Source of the DNA: Gigaspora margarita
Lineage: Eukaryota; Glomeromycota; Glomeromycetes; Diversisporales; Gigasporaceae
NCBI GenBank assembly: GCA_009809945.1
Contig: WTPW01001120.1
Location: forward strand, 32,130-96,129
Length of the DNA: 64,000 nt
Reading direction: 5' to 3'
Position 1 is the stretch's first letter, and every line of letters begins with the position of its first letter. Positions 10,878-22,403 of the stretch are shown in pieces. Position numbers and translations under genes: made by a program. The notes beneath the pieces were generated by a model. The model ran no database searches and was not told the origin of the DNA. It saw nothing but the letters and a program-made list of their open reading frames with translations.

Positions 10878-13611
10878 TATCTCTTCTGTTAATATCCAAT
10901 CTGGAATAGAACAAGGAGAAACCTACTCACCTCTACTTTGGAAAATTTACTATGATCCAATTCTTACTTTTATTTACTAAAAATATCAAAACTATCTACT
11001 CAAAATTGCAGCACAATCTTCTCTTGATATAATTACCAATACTACTACTACTAGTACTTCAATTCCGCCATTGTCTACATAGATGATACAACATGGCTCT
11101 GTGAAAGCTCTGAAACTATGCAAAATATTCTTAATGATACCTCCGAACTCTATAAAATTAACAATATAATATAGTTCTTACTAATCCTATAACATTTAAT
11201 CTAGCAACCCTTAACAATCTAATTCAAAAAACAAGTTCTGCTAATATTGAACGTATTTTTAACTCTAGCCCAATTCTTAAAAATATTGGTATTATTCGTA
11301 TTAAATCATGGCTAACCAAAGTATGGTCCCCAACTTAACCCCAAATTTACTTATTACTCATAGTCATAAAACCAAAAACCTTACATTTATTTTTCAACTT
11401 ATACAATTAGCCAAAAATAATATTACTTTATCAAATCTTTCACTTAATTCTTATCATCCAGATTTTTTTTCGAATATACATCTAATCTATGATATACTTC
11501 CATTAAATCCACAAACCTCCATAATTACTAGTATAAGAAATAACTGGTTACTATTTATTGAACAAATTACAACTGCAAACAATAAATATATTCTTCCATG
11601 GATAATATTTATCTATGTACTAATAAACCTACTAAAGGTTGTCAACCTTTATGGTTCTCTAATATGCTCTATTTTATACAAGATAACACAATTATAAATA
11701 CCTGGTCTCATCTTTATCTACCTCCAATTAACTCCTTTATTAATACAACATATTTTCTTTCTCCTTTAATAACCTCTAATCCTTTTTTACTTATACAAAC
11801 ACACTATACTTCTAACAATAATCTCTTCTTATCACATAAACTTCTTTATCAAAAACTACAACATATAATATAAATCCTTCAGATTCAGGTTTCATATAAC
11901 TACTACCCAATATCTCTTCATTTCCAAATACCTTTTCCTCATTTAACCTTCCCTATAATCAAATTAACAAATCTAAAAATCAAACATACATTCAAATGGA
12001 TTACAAAGAAATTCTTGCTCTAATTCATATTTTTAATACTACAACTTCCTCTCAATCTATACCACAAATTTATATTCCTACACAAGAAATACAACTAATA
12101 TACCATTTAACCAATAATGCTACCTATCAACATCAACTCACTAACCTTCTATCACTTATTTAAAATCTTACTTCACAAGAACTTCATTTCTATACTGATG
12201 CTTCAATACAAAATCTACAATCATCAAATATTAAATCTGGCATTGGTTGGATTTGTGAAAATAATACTTCTATTAAATTCAATACAGCTACTACTTCATA
12301 TCCTGATACAACATGAACTAAACTTGAAACAATTATTTCTCTTCTTCTTGAACTCCCAATAATACTCATATAAATATCCATTTAGACAACAATATTGCAA
12401 TCAAAAACCTAAAACAAATACATCTTTCAAAACCTACACAAATCAAAAACTGGGATATTATATCTATTATTAATCAAATTAAATCTATTAAAAACATTTC
12501 ATTTACTCTACACAAAATCAAATTACATCTTAATCCTATCCATAACCAAGCAGACTTACTTGCAAAAAATGGAACTAACAAACCAATACTTAAAATTACA
12601 TATAATTTTCTAAATCTACCAATACATTTTTTATGGAACAATTGTCTTATTCCTTTCAAAATATGAACCTTTATCAAAATATATATACTATACAAGAACT
12701 ATACTCCTGGTCTACTCTTAAAATATTTAAAAATATAGCTGAACCCAATTGGACATTATGTTTTGATATCCTAAACACACTTAAACACAATCACTCTAAA
12801 TATTCTTTTAGAATCAAAATGCTAACAAATAATCTTCCAACTATGGAAAACCTTCATATTCACTATCCTTATCTATATCCAACATCAAAATGCTCTCACT
12901 GTTCAGATAATGAAGATTTTCTATACATACTTCTCTGTTCAAACAATAACAATAATATTCAACAATCTATAACTAATATAATTACTAATACACTTACCTC
13001 TCTCAAAATTACTACTATATCACCAACTACAATTCTCAATATTTTTCTTCACTCTATACTTAATTCACCTAATCCACAATTTAACTCTTTTTTTTACTAT
13101 ATTATTGGAATCTTTTCCTCTAATATTTTTGAAAATATTAAACTACTTACTGCTAAACAAACTAAATTATTTCTTACTACTTTGTCAAATAATCTTTTAG
13201 ATTGGTTTCAAAATACTTCACAAAATATATCTCAACACCAATGGAAACATGCTTGCAATATTACCTCAAAGATGAAAAAAGGAAATACTTTTTTCCAAAT
13301 ACATTTAATACAACAACCACATCATCATCAAACATATCTCATATAGATTACTCTCCTTTTATAGAAAAATGGTTTCTACAAGGTTACTCTCTAACAAATT
13401 GTATACACCAATGCCAATGGCATATATCTAAGGTTTTCTCCAACCTATTCTAGCTAGTTAATTAATTTGATACAATTAATTATAGCATTTATAGAAAATA
13501 GGAGGTATAATGTCACATTGGGTGCCTGTTTACAGTAACACAAATGTAGTTCTGAAATCTTTAAATGTAAATTTATTATTTTTACTTAAATAAAGTTTCG
13601 ACTTTGGCATT

Positions 13612-13760
13612 TTAAAAAAAAAATAAAAAAAAAAATAAAAAAAAAAATAAAAAAAAAAATAAAAAAAAAAATAAAAAAAAAAATAAAAAAAAAAATAAAA
13701 AAAAAAATAAAAAAAAAAATAAAAAAAAAATAAAAAAAAAAATAAAAAAAAAATAAAAAA
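13612..13760 (+). repeat. (A9T)n-type tail of the LINE
   Basis: About fifteen tandem units of 'aaaaaaaaat' directly follow the LINE's 3' untranslated sequence. Simple A-rich tails of this type are typical LINE 3' ends, and slippage may have expanded it. Long Phe/Tyr-rich frames on the minus strand are artefacts of this repeat. Confidence 0.85.
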
Positions 13761-13769
13761 AATTTTGTA

Positions 13770-13955
13770 GATCGCTGCATACTCATACAATCACCTAATT
13801 GTAAAGTGCATTTTTTGGCCAAAAATTCAATATTAATATATTAGTTTCATAAATTTGTCAGGCATATCTATGCTCACTAAAAAATCATCGTACAATCACG
13901 CAACCGGACAACAATAAGGTGATTGTTCAAGTGATTGTATCAGTGTGCAGCGATC
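13770..13955. mobile_element. MITE with TA target duplication
   Basis: A 186-bp element with inverted ends 'gatcgctgcatactcatac' and, on the other strand from the right, 'gatcgctgcacactgatac'. TA flanks it at 13768-13769 and 13956-13957. Both arms continue into 'aatcac' motifs. It abuts the LINE tail, so it probably inserted at the A/T-rich end of that element. Non-coding. Confidence 0.85.
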
Positions 13956-13957
13956 TA

Positions 13958-14524
13958 TAAATTTGATCAAATCGTGATAAATTTTCCTCAATCGACATTC
14001 GTATCCATTAACTGTAAATAACCAATACAGTATTATGCTCCTTCTTAACATGTAAATTTCACAACATAGTTAGTGCAATTCCGAAAGACAATAATAAAAA
14101 AAAGAGGCATTTTTTTATAGTGATCATCATGCACTTTGGCCACATATTGTGATTACTAGAACAAGTAAGTTCTGTAATATAATATTTTACAGTAATGCAT
14201 AGTAAAATCACAACTTCAATACTTAACTACTTAAGTACTGCATTAGTAACTGAATAAGAACTTTTACAATAATTTATAGTAAAAATTATAATATATGCCA
14301 ATACAACCTTAACTATTGTATGTATAACATTAACAAGTAAATTTAATTATAATAGAAATGAAAATTCCAATACAACTTAGTCAAATTTAACCACATGCTC
14401 TGAGCACTGCAAGAGAAAATAAGTTTGTAATAGAATTTTAATAATAAGTTGCTAATTATTTTATTAAAAAAAAAAATACCGAATAAGATAGGTGGCGATT
14501 TGCGCCACCTATCGATTTTATAAA
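13958..14524. other. AT-rich intergenic stretch ending in a perfect hairpin
   Basis: No gene. A perfect 11-bp-stem hairpin, gataggtggcg / cgccacctatc, lies at 14487-14513 just before the dispersed repeat at 14525. It lacks a CTRR tetramer at Helitron spacing on either strand, so its nature is open. Confidence 0.55.
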
Positions 14525-14945
14525 AAAAATCATATCCAAATTATCAAAGTTTAGTAGCACAATTAACAAGAATCAGAATAGAAAATTGTTCCTTAAATAC
14601 TTTTTTATAGCACGAAAAGAAATAGAAAACATAATATAATACAGACAAATTTTTCTACCGCTTATTCATCAAAGTAGATCTGGTCGCTCGTTGATCCTGA
14701 ATTAGATCAATATTCACTGAAATGCTCGGTGAAACATTTAAGGGAGCTTGTAAGGATATAAATTGGTATGTGCATCATATCTCATGACACGCTATTTTTG
14801 AACCTTATTATTGATTTTCATTTTACAGACTTAAGTATCCTTTCCTTCAATTTGCTAATACTGGCGATTTGCGCTCTATCAATAAACTTAACTTTGAATT
14901 ATAGGAATAAATGTCAGACCGACAATCACATTATACAATGACGAC
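14525..14945 (+). repeat. Dispersed repeat, copy 2
   Basis: Diverged same-strand copy of 1985-2345 (landmarks listed there). It is about 60 bp longer because of an extra segment near 14720-14830. No recognisable ends or coding sense. Confidence 0.65.
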
Positions 14946-15553
14946 ACCAATAACAACGCTGACGACATTTCTTTCCTTTTTTTCACCATTTTCAAATCTA
15001 TCGGTGTCATTCTTTGGCCAAAAAACCTGTGTTAGAAATATCTTTGATAAATAAGTTAAGCGAATCCAATTAGCTGAAAATTAATGAATCAAAATTACAA
15101 AGTTTAATTCTAATTAAAAATTTTCTTTGTAATTTATAAATATCCTAATCTAAAACAACAATACGAATAAACAATTTTTGATTTTATAAATTATAATTCA
15201 TCTAATTTTCTTACGCTCAGAAGTTTTCTTGGATAACCTGTCAATTGCATATAATTGAATAATCGAATTTAAAGCATAATCTATAATGAATTTAACGTCG
15301 CCAGGTTTTCTAATTAATCCGCACTCCTCCCTTCACTGGCAATTTACGCCTAAGTGAGCAAATCCTTGACAAATTTTGGGATATTATTGAAGGGTCGGAC
15401 AAATCTTTGTGATTCTGCCTACATATCTATACTTTGAAAAGATGACGAGTGGTATGTTTGTTGTATCCGTAAAACCGTAGAAACTTTTTTTACACAAAAG
15501 AGATCAGAGTTTTTGACACCAAACTAACAGGTATCAAATATGGAATATGATTA

Positions 15554-16167
15554 CCGTAAATTCTCGAAATAACAGGCATGGGCGTTATATCGAAAATCGC
15601 ATCCCCTAAAAATAACTTAGGTGGTTTCGAAATAACGCTCATACGCACCCTGAAATAACGCGCACCCCACCATATACATTTATATCATGATATATATATA
15701 GTTCAATTGACCTTATACCAGTATAAACAAAACGTCCTTTAGTTTACATCCTTTCTTAAGATCAACGATTAACTATGCAGTATTAAGAATTTATGGGTTT
15801 AGTTCGAAATCTTGAAATCAGAAAATGAATGGGAGATAAAAAAGCAGGCTTTTTTTTTGATGATTAGGTATAGAATTTTGAATGAAAATTTATGATCGTA
15901 AAAGAAATTCATTATTATTTAAATAAGGTTACGCATAAAAATTAATAGGATTTAATTCGGAATCAGAAACCTGAACATTAGCACTGAAACACCTTATTAA
16001 ATAAATTTGAAGACATTTGGTGGATTCATTTTTTTTTTTTTATGCTGTATTGTACCAGTTTCAAACAATTAACCTATATATTCAAAATAACGCACATGTG
16101 CGTACTCAAAATAACGCCCACGTATTCAAAATAACGCGCAGATGCCCGTTATTTCGAGAATTTGCGG
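15554..16167. mobile_element. MITE, GAAATAACG family, copy 2 (TA target)
   Basis: A 614-bp element with left end 'ccgtaaattctcgaaataac' and right end, on the other strand, 'ccgcaaattctcgaaataac' (19 of 20 identical). TA flanks it at 15552-15553 and 16168-16169. Unit B has the uninterrupted site at about 20111-20130 ('ggaatatgataacacgaatg'), a paralogous empty site that proves insertion after the duplication. The left 90 bp closely match copy 1 at 10113. Non-coding. Confidence 0.93.
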
Positions 16168-16169
16168 TA

Positions 16170-17570
16170 CATGAATGTTGAATAGTTGTCACCTGCTAAT
16201 CAACCAACTAAAATATTTAATTTTTTAAAGAAAAAAAATAACAAGATCGAAACGATATCAATTATTAAAATTTATGTCAAAATAATCAAAATAAATGTTA
16301 TTACAAATAGACAAATATGCCTTTATCAATTAAAATTTATGTCAAAATTAATCAAAATAAATGGTATTACAAATAAACAAATATGCTTTTATTAACTTGG
16401 ATCATTTTTTAACTATCTTACAAAGTTATAACCGTCAGTATTTATTCGATTCTATATATTTGGTTCTATATCTAAATATCCAAATATTTCATAATTATTT
16501 CAGTTATTCTATCAAAGAAAACTTTAAATTTCTATGATTTTGCTTTACACATTTTATTACATATTGTATATACATAAGTTTACCACATCATAAAAACTTT
16601 TGCAATAAAAGACAAAGTTAATAACTATAATTCTTAGACTTCAATTTTAATAAAAAAATTATATAATGTAACAATAAAAATCAAAAAAGCTAAAATTTAA
16701 ACCAACATTACCTTTGTTAAATCATTATTTTAAGTTTTTTATGCACAAACTAATAAGATTTTGACGTAATGGTTGTTAATTACTTATAAATTCTGCAGGT
16801 AAAGTATAACGTGAAAGTTGAAGGATTCAGAGGGATTTAACTGATATTATTATAGTATGGCACGAAAGCTTCAAGTTTACTTAATACATTTTACTGGGTT
16901 CACAGAAGAGATAAACTTCCAAGTAAATAGTCAATTTTGTAACGATCTACAAAATCTGGGCAGTCTCTCCTGTTCGTCAAACCTGTAAGAAAAAAAAAAT
17001 CTGAATAAGAAAAATTTTATAGAAATCATGAATTGACGTAACGATTATTTATTTGATCTAAATACTCAAAATTTTCTATTCAAATTAACGAGCCAATGAT
17101 GCATTTCATTGTGATGAATCGTATGTCTTTTATTTATTAAAAAAAAAACAAGCCTAGATTAGTTAGAAATTCGCTTTTTATTGGGCATAAGTAATCTTGC
17201 GATCCTAGTTTATACCCTGATATAAATCATTATTTCTGAATGATGATCTTAAAATGTACTTGGATCTTAATCTGATATATTATTAAAGGTGATGTTAAAT
17301 ACATTGTTATACAATATATCGATTTTGCTGATTGATTTAGATTTATGTGTTTAAAAAATAATACGAGTCATTTATTATCAATTTCTTTAACTACAATTTT
17401 TGATAATAAAATTAATAATAATCAAATTCATATATCTGGCAAAAAAAATCTGATAAATCGTAAAATTTTCAAAAAAGATAAAGTTTTTTAAAAAAAAGAA
17501 TAGATATTCGGATAGACAATTTAAAATCTCATTCCATCTTTATTCTAATTTATTTGTATGATAACAGAAA
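16170..17570. other. 3' flank of F-box unit A
   Basis: AT-rich and non-coding. A near-tandem pair of about 60 bp at about 16260-16390 contains 'aaatttatgtcaaaat', 'aatcaaaataaatg' and 'attacaaata'; a 69-codon frame there is an artefact. From about 17090 the sequence matches the flank of unit B. Confidence 0.55.
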
Positions 17571-19133
17571 TTATAGATCAACAACAGCGTTTTCATATAG
17601 TACCAGTGTAATATATCCTTCCATTTCTTTTTTAAAATTATTATACGAGTACATGTCATACACACCCACGTAATTCAAAGTTCTTTTTCGTATGCTGAAT
17701 TCGATTAGCGCTTTAGCATTTTTCTCGTCATAAAGATAACTAATTAGCAGCTTTTTTAAAGGGGCATTGCAATGATTGATCAAAATACCAATATATGAAT
17801 TTAAATGAGAATTCCTTATGTCAAGATATTGTAATGTGGACGGTAATATTCTTGCAAACTGCGTCATTAGTCTTCTCGGTTCATTTTCTATTATCTCTAA
17901 TGCGGCATCCAGGCTATATAACGTTAAGAATTGAAGTTTTTGTAAATTGCCAATAAGTTCTTGGAATTGATCGGAAAGTCCATTATCCATAATATAAAGA
18001 TATGTAATGTTTGGACAAAAAGATTTAATCGTTTCTAGTAATAATGATTTTTCAACAATATCTTCACATTTCGCTTCAAGTTTTAGTCGTTGTAGTAATG
18101 AGCCAAACATTTTTATACATTGTACTATAATCAATGTATCAAACTCCATATCTGTAACTACTTCGAAAGTTTTGATTTTGTAAAAGTTTTTATCTAATAT
18201 TTTCAACAGTTCCTTATTATTAGAAAATTCACAATTTCTTACACGAAAAGTTTCTAAATTTTCAAAATTTGTTAACACCTTGAACACATCAATAAATTTG
18301 CAACCAATTATTCTAACTTCTTGTAATGATTGTTTTTGACTTTTTAAAGCCGAAATGATACTAGGTAAATTTTCAGAAAATCCATATGTATCGATCATGT
18401 AGAATTGCTTAAGTTGCTTTTGTGAGTTAATAATGCATATAAGTGATTGAAATAATTGTGGATCATAATAATCAGGAACTGTAATATTCAAATTATTAAG
18501 TTTCGTAGTACCGTTTCCCAAGATTTTTAATAATGTGGCGAGACTTTCAATATTAAAATTTGATTTGAAACTAATTGAATTAATTGATAAATTTTGGAGA
18601 CGTGATAAAAATTGCATATTTTGTTCTAACGAGCAACAGATCTCTGGTTGAATTTCATCAAGTACAAAAAAATCTAAGTATAATTCTTGCAAAGTTGCTC
18701 CACTTTCGATAAATTTTTTAATTAACAATTTAATTATGGTAAATGTCAATATTTTGTAAGATGCTTTTGGACATCGCTGAAAACCGAGCCATTTTTCAAC
18801 TTTACATTTTAGAACATATAAATTGAGAACCTTGAGAAAACTTGCATAATCAAATATCGTTTTGGGAAATTGTGTATTTATTTTACACGCTTTTAACATA
18901 AATTGTAAACCGAATTTTTCGTCCTTTCCAAGAGATGAAAGATATTCAGAGATTATTAACGGATTGTGTTGATATAATGTAAATGGGTCTTGCCAAAGAA
19001 TAGGAATTGATATTTTGCACCAATGTCGACTTACAAGTGCGCAAGAGTATAAGGAATTAAATTCTCTATTGAGATTATTAAGAATATTTTCCATTAATTC
19101 GGGCATATCGCCCATTAACATTTTTGATGCCAT
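17571..19133 (-). CDS. F-box/LRR protein, copy A
   Basis: Intronless, 520 residues. An F-box occupies about residues 8-50 ('MPELMENILNNLNREF', then 'CALVSRHWCKISIPILWQDP'), with the Leu-Pro-type start replaced by Met-Pro-Glu-Leu. The remainder is an irregular leucine-rich-repeat solenoid ('LQNLSINSISF', 'NLETFRVRNCEF', 'LQYLDIRNSHL'). F-box proteins bind Skp1 and recruit substrates to SCF ubiquitin ligases, and the LRR part would be the substrate-binding face (family knowledge; substrate unknown). The start ATG is the first in frame and is conserved with copy B, as are the first 60 residues. Upstream at 19212-19219 lies a TATA-like octamer. The frame is intact, so it is probably functional. 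Confidence 0.9.
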   Translation of the reverse strand: MASKMLMGDMPELMENILNNLNREFNSLYSCALVSRHWCKISIPILWQDPFTLYQHNPLIISEYLSSLGKDEKFGLQFMLKACKINTQFPKTIFDYASFLKVLNLYVLKCKVEKWLGFQRCPKASYKILTFTIIKLLIKKFIESGATLQELYLDFFVLDEIQPEICCSLEQNMQFLSRLQNLSINSISFKSNFNIESLATLLKILGNGTTKLNNLNITVPDYYDPQLFQSLICIINSQKQLKQFYMIDTYGFSENLPSIISALKSQKQSLQEVRIIGCKFIDVFKVLTNFENLETFRVRNCEFSNNKELLKILDKNFYKIKTFEVVTDMEFDTLIIVQCIKMFGSLLQRLKLEAKCEDIVEKSLLLETIKSFCPNITYLYIMDNGLSDQFQELIGNLQKLQFLTLYSLDAALEIIENEPRRLMTQFARILPSTLQYLDIRNSHLNSYIGILINHCNAPLKKLLISYLYDEKNAKALIEFSIRKRTLNYVGVYDMYSYNNFKKEMEGYITLVLYENAVVDL

Positions 19134-19211
19134 GAGTAGTTACTTTCGAATTTTCGAATTTCGAATGAAAAAAAAATTCGGTTGTTATTGCTGTATTGTT
19201 TTGTTGATTTC

Positions 19212-19219
19212 TATAAATA
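19212..19219 (-). promoter_or_regulatory. TATA-like octamer upstream of F-box copy A
   Basis: 'tataaata' on the plus strand (tatttata in the gene's sense), about 79 bp before the ATG. The same octamer is kept in unit B at 28883-28890, where a transposon now separates it from the gene. Conservation between duplicates is the only support for function; in AT-rich DNA chance occurrence is likely. Confidence 0.3.
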
Positions 19220-19233
19220 GGCCTGTAATGCTG

Positions 19234-20030
19234 TAATGTAACATGTGATTGATTATGCGATTTCGTAATCTAAACAGTAGTCGATCAATCTAAATTTTTG
19301 TACTGTTTATTATAAGTTGACGCGACGGGCATTTAATTTTTACGCGATATGTGATATAAATTACGTTTTTGATGCTGAAAAGGTCCTTTTTGATACCTCA
19401 TCATATTTGATCATAATGAAATCAGATTAAAATGAAATGGTGCGTTTCTATTTAACCTTCTAAAACCCACTTATACTTGTTTAATAAAACTCTTTTAATC
19501 CGATTTCATTTTAATTTGTCACATTTTGTCACAGTAATTTAAAATTTTTTGTCGTGCCGAGTGATTTTGATCAACAAACCGGGAAATACAGTAACGCAAT
19601 CACTAGACTTAATCAGTTCCCGATTCCTAGTTGATGTACTGTACGTAAGTTTAAAATAATTATAATAGCCAGATATATTGATTATAATGTATCTATTACA
19701 TAGTATGGGGATTAGAAGGTTAATTTCATGAATTGTTACAATGTTGTTTAAAAGCATTTAAAAAATTTTGTCTAGAAAAAACTCCATTTTTTTTTTTTTT
19801 TTTTTTTTTTGAATTGGAATTTTTTTAAAGATATATTTAAATTTTACAACAAATGTGAAAGTAAACTAATATTATTCTCAAATAAAATAAATTGAAAATT
19901 TAAAAATTTTATATTTTACGTAAAACATTAAAAATTTCATAGCAACATAAGATAGTATTCTTATGATTAATTTAAAGTAAAAAAAGTTTATATCACTTTA
20001 TTAAAATTTTCATGGCTAGTGTAAAGGTAC
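19234..20030. other. Upstream flank shared by both F-box units
   Basis: Non-coding and conserved with 28890-30125. Shared blocks include 'cagtagtcgatcaatctaaa', 'ttattataagttgacgcgac', 'gatgtactgtac' and 'tctagaaaaaact'. An uninterrupted T-run lies at about 19791-19810. Unit B carries an extra MITE (29189-29676) absent here. Confidence 0.7.
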
Positions 20031-20770
20031 CAAGGCAAAACTTTTGGGACTTTTTTTACACACAAAAGATCCGAATTTTTGATGTCAAACTAACAACAAA
20101 TATCAAATATGGAATATGATAACACGAATGTTGAATGGTCGTCACCTGCTAATCAACCAACCAAAATCTTTAATCTTTTTAAAAAAAAAATCAAAACGAT
20201 ATTAAAGAAATTTAATTAAAATTTATATATAAATAATCCCTCAAAATTTACTATTCAAATTAACGAGCCAATGATGCATTTCATTGTAATTAATAATATG
20301 TCTTTCATTTATTAAAAAAAAAACAAGCCTAGAACGGTTAGAAATTTGTTTTTATTGGGCATAAGTAATCTTGCAATCCTAGTTTATACTCGGATATAAA
20401 TCATGATTTTTGAGTGATGGTATTAAAATATACTTGGATCTAAATCTGGCGTATTATAAAGGTGGTGTTAAATGATTTTGCCGATTGAATTAGATTTATA
20501 TGTTTTAATATTTACAAAAAATAATACGAGTCATTTGGTAGAAATAGTTATGATTCGACTATTTTTAAATTATCAATTTCTTTAGCTATAATCTTTGATA
20601 ATAAAATTAATAATAAAAAAATTCATATATCTGACAAAAAATCTGAAAAATTGTAAATTTTTTAAAAAAGATAAATAACCGAATCATTTTTTTTAAAAAA
20701 AAGAATGGATATTCGGATATACAATTTAAAATTTGATTTCACCTTTATTCTAATTTATTTGTAACAGAAA

Positions 20771-22342
20771 TTATAGAGCAACAGCAGCGTTTTCATATCG
20801 TACTAGTGTAACATATCCTTCCATTTCTTTTTTAAAATTATCAATCAAGTCATACACGCCCACGTAATTCAAAGTTCTTTTTCGTATGCTGAATTCGATT
20901 AGTGCTTTAGCATTTTTCTCGTCAAGATGATTAATTATCAGTTTTTTTAAAGGTGCATTGCAATGATTGAGCAATATATCAATATATGAATTTAAACTAG
21001 AACTATTTATGTCAAGATATTGCAATGTGGACGGTAATATTCCTGCAAATTGTATCACTTGTCTTCTCAGATCAAGATCCTCTCCTATTATCTCATCTAA
21101 TGCGTCATCCAGGTAATATAACGTTAAAAATTGAAGTTTTTGTAAATTGCCAATAAGTTCTTGGAATTGAGCGGAAAGTCCAATATCCCAAATATGGAGA
21201 TATGTAATATTTGGGCAAAAAGACTTAATCGTTTCTAGTAATAATGATTTTTCAACAATATCTTCACCTATTGTTTCAAGTTTTAGTCGTTGTAGTAATG
21301 AGCCAAACTTTTTTATACATTGTACTATATTCAATGTATCAAATCCAATATTTGTAATTACTTCGAAAGTTTTGATTTTGTAAAAGTTTTTCTCTAATAT
21401 TTTCAACAGTTCCTTATTATTACAAGATTCACAACCTCCTACACTAAGATATTCTAAATTTTCAAAATTCGTTAACACCTTGAACACCTCAGTAAATTTG
21501 TAACCAAATATTCTAACTTTTTGTAATGATTGTTTTTGACCTTTTAAAGCCGAAATGATACTAGGTAAATTTTCAGAAAATTCATATGTATTGTATATGT
21601 TTAATTGCTTAAGTTGCTTTTGCGAGTTAATAATGTATATAAGTGAATGAAATAATTGTGCATCATAATAATCAGGAACTGTAATATTCAAATTGCAAAG
21701 TTTCTTAATACCTTTTCCCAAGATTTTTAATAATGTAGCGAGATTTTCAATATTAAAATTTGATTTGAAACTAATTGAATTAATTGATAAATTTTGGAGA
21801 CGTGATAAAAATTGCATATTTTGTTCTAACGAACAACAGATCTCTGGTTGAATTTCATCAAGTGCAGAAAAATCTAAATATAATTTTTGCAAAGTGGCTC
21901 CACTTTTGATAAATTTTTTAATTAACAATTTAATTATGTCAAATTTCAATAACTTGTAAATCTTGTAAGGTGGGATTGGACATTTCTGGAAACTGAACCA
22001 TTCTTCAACTTTATGTTTTAGAACATATAAATCGAGAACCTTGAGAAAATTTGCATAATCAAATATCGTTTGGGGAAATTGTGTATTTATTTTACAAGTT
22101 TTTAACAATAATTGTAACCCGATTTTTTCTTCTTTTCCAAGAGATGAAAGATATTCAGAGATGATTAACGGATTATGATGATAAAATGTAAATGGGTCTT
22201 GCCAAAGAATAGGAATTGATATTTTGCACCAATGTCGACTTACAAGTGCGCAAGAGTATAAGGAATTAAATTCTCTATTGAGATTATTAAGAATATTTTC
22301 CATTAATTCGGGCATATCGCCCATTAACATTTTTGATGCCAT
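20771..22342 (-). CDS. F-box/LRR protein, copy B
   Basis: Intronless, 523 residues, closely similar to copy A over its full length. The F-box region (about residues 8-50) is almost unchanged, with differences concentrated in the LRR part (for example 'EYLSVGGCESCNNKELLKI' where A has 'ETFRVRNCEFSNNKELLKI'). That pattern, conserved F-box with faster-changing solenoid, fits diversification of substrate recognition in an expanded SCF receptor family (inference). The frame is open. Only about 60 bp of ancestral upstream DNA remain before the transposon at 22404, and the matching distal upstream region begins at 28882, so its promoter has been displaced. Confidence 0.9.
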   Translation of the reverse strand: MASKMLMGDMPELMENILNNLNREFNSLYSCALVSRHWCKISIPILWQDPFTFYHHNPLIISEYLSSLGKEEKIGLQLLLKTCKINTQFPQTIFDYANFLKVLDLYVLKHKVEEWFSFQKCPIPPYKIYKLLKFDIIKLLIKKFIKSGATLQKLYLDFSALDEIQPEICCSLEQNMQFLSRLQNLSINSISFKSNFNIENLATLLKILGKGIKKLCNLNITVPDYYDAQLFHSLIYIINSQKQLKQLNIYNTYEFSENLPSIISALKGQKQSLQKVRIFGYKFTEVFKVLTNFENLEYLSVGGCESCNNKELLKILEKNFYKIKTFEVITNIGFDTLNIVQCIKKFGSLLQRLKLETIGEDIVEKSLLLETIKSFCPNITYLHIWDIGLSAQFQELIGNLQKLQFLTLYYLDDALDEIIGEDLDLRRQVIQFAGILPSTLQYLDINSSSLNSYIDILLNHCNAPLKKLIINHLDEKNAKALIEFSIRKRTLNYVGVYDLIDNFKKEMEGYVTLVRYENAAVAL

Positions 22343-22403
22343 GAGTAGGGTAGTTACTTTCGAATAAAAAAATTCGTTTATTATTGCTGTATTGTTTTGA
22401 GCA

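Larger units (their letters stand above)
9257..13760 (+). mobile_element. Decayed LINE with RT and RNase H domains
   Basis: Fragmented ORF2-like sequence. At 9560-9830 it has RT-type blocks ('KATGLFEICYEHIKY', 'PTDWKSSNIFLIPKK'). At about 9955-10000 is 'ILFQNMSKVFDK', where the usual first catalytic Asp reads Asn. After an inserted MITE come 'GIEQGETYSPLLWKIYYDP' (10900-10970) and a YIDD box (11071-11082). An RNase H-like region at about 12190-12440 shows 'YTDAS', 'TKLET' and 'HLDNN'. A longer frame at 12633-13346 carries a C-x2-C...C cluster ('CSHCSDNEDFLYILLC'). No apurinic endonuclease region is visible, so it is 5'-truncated. Many stops and frameshifts make it inactive. The A-rich tail is at 13612-13760. 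Confidence 0.85.
15480..20030. repeat. Tandem duplication, unit A (F-box locus)
   Basis: This segment matches unit B (20031-30125) along most of its length: the 3' flank (17090-17560 against 20240-20760), the F-box coding region, and the upstream flank (19230-20030 against 28890-30125). The start of A ('ctttttttacaca', 'ccaaactaac', 'tatggaatatgat') matches the start of B at about 20050. The end of A matches the end of B near 30110. The layout is a head-to-tail duplication, later enlarged by insertions into both units. Confidence 0.85.

Noticed and set aside
13530-13822. Long Phe/Tyr-rich minus-strand frames
   Set aside because: Produced by the (A9T)n tail of the LINE.
14487-14513. Perfect hairpin as a Helitron 3' end
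   Set aside because: No CTRR tetramer at the required distance on either strand.
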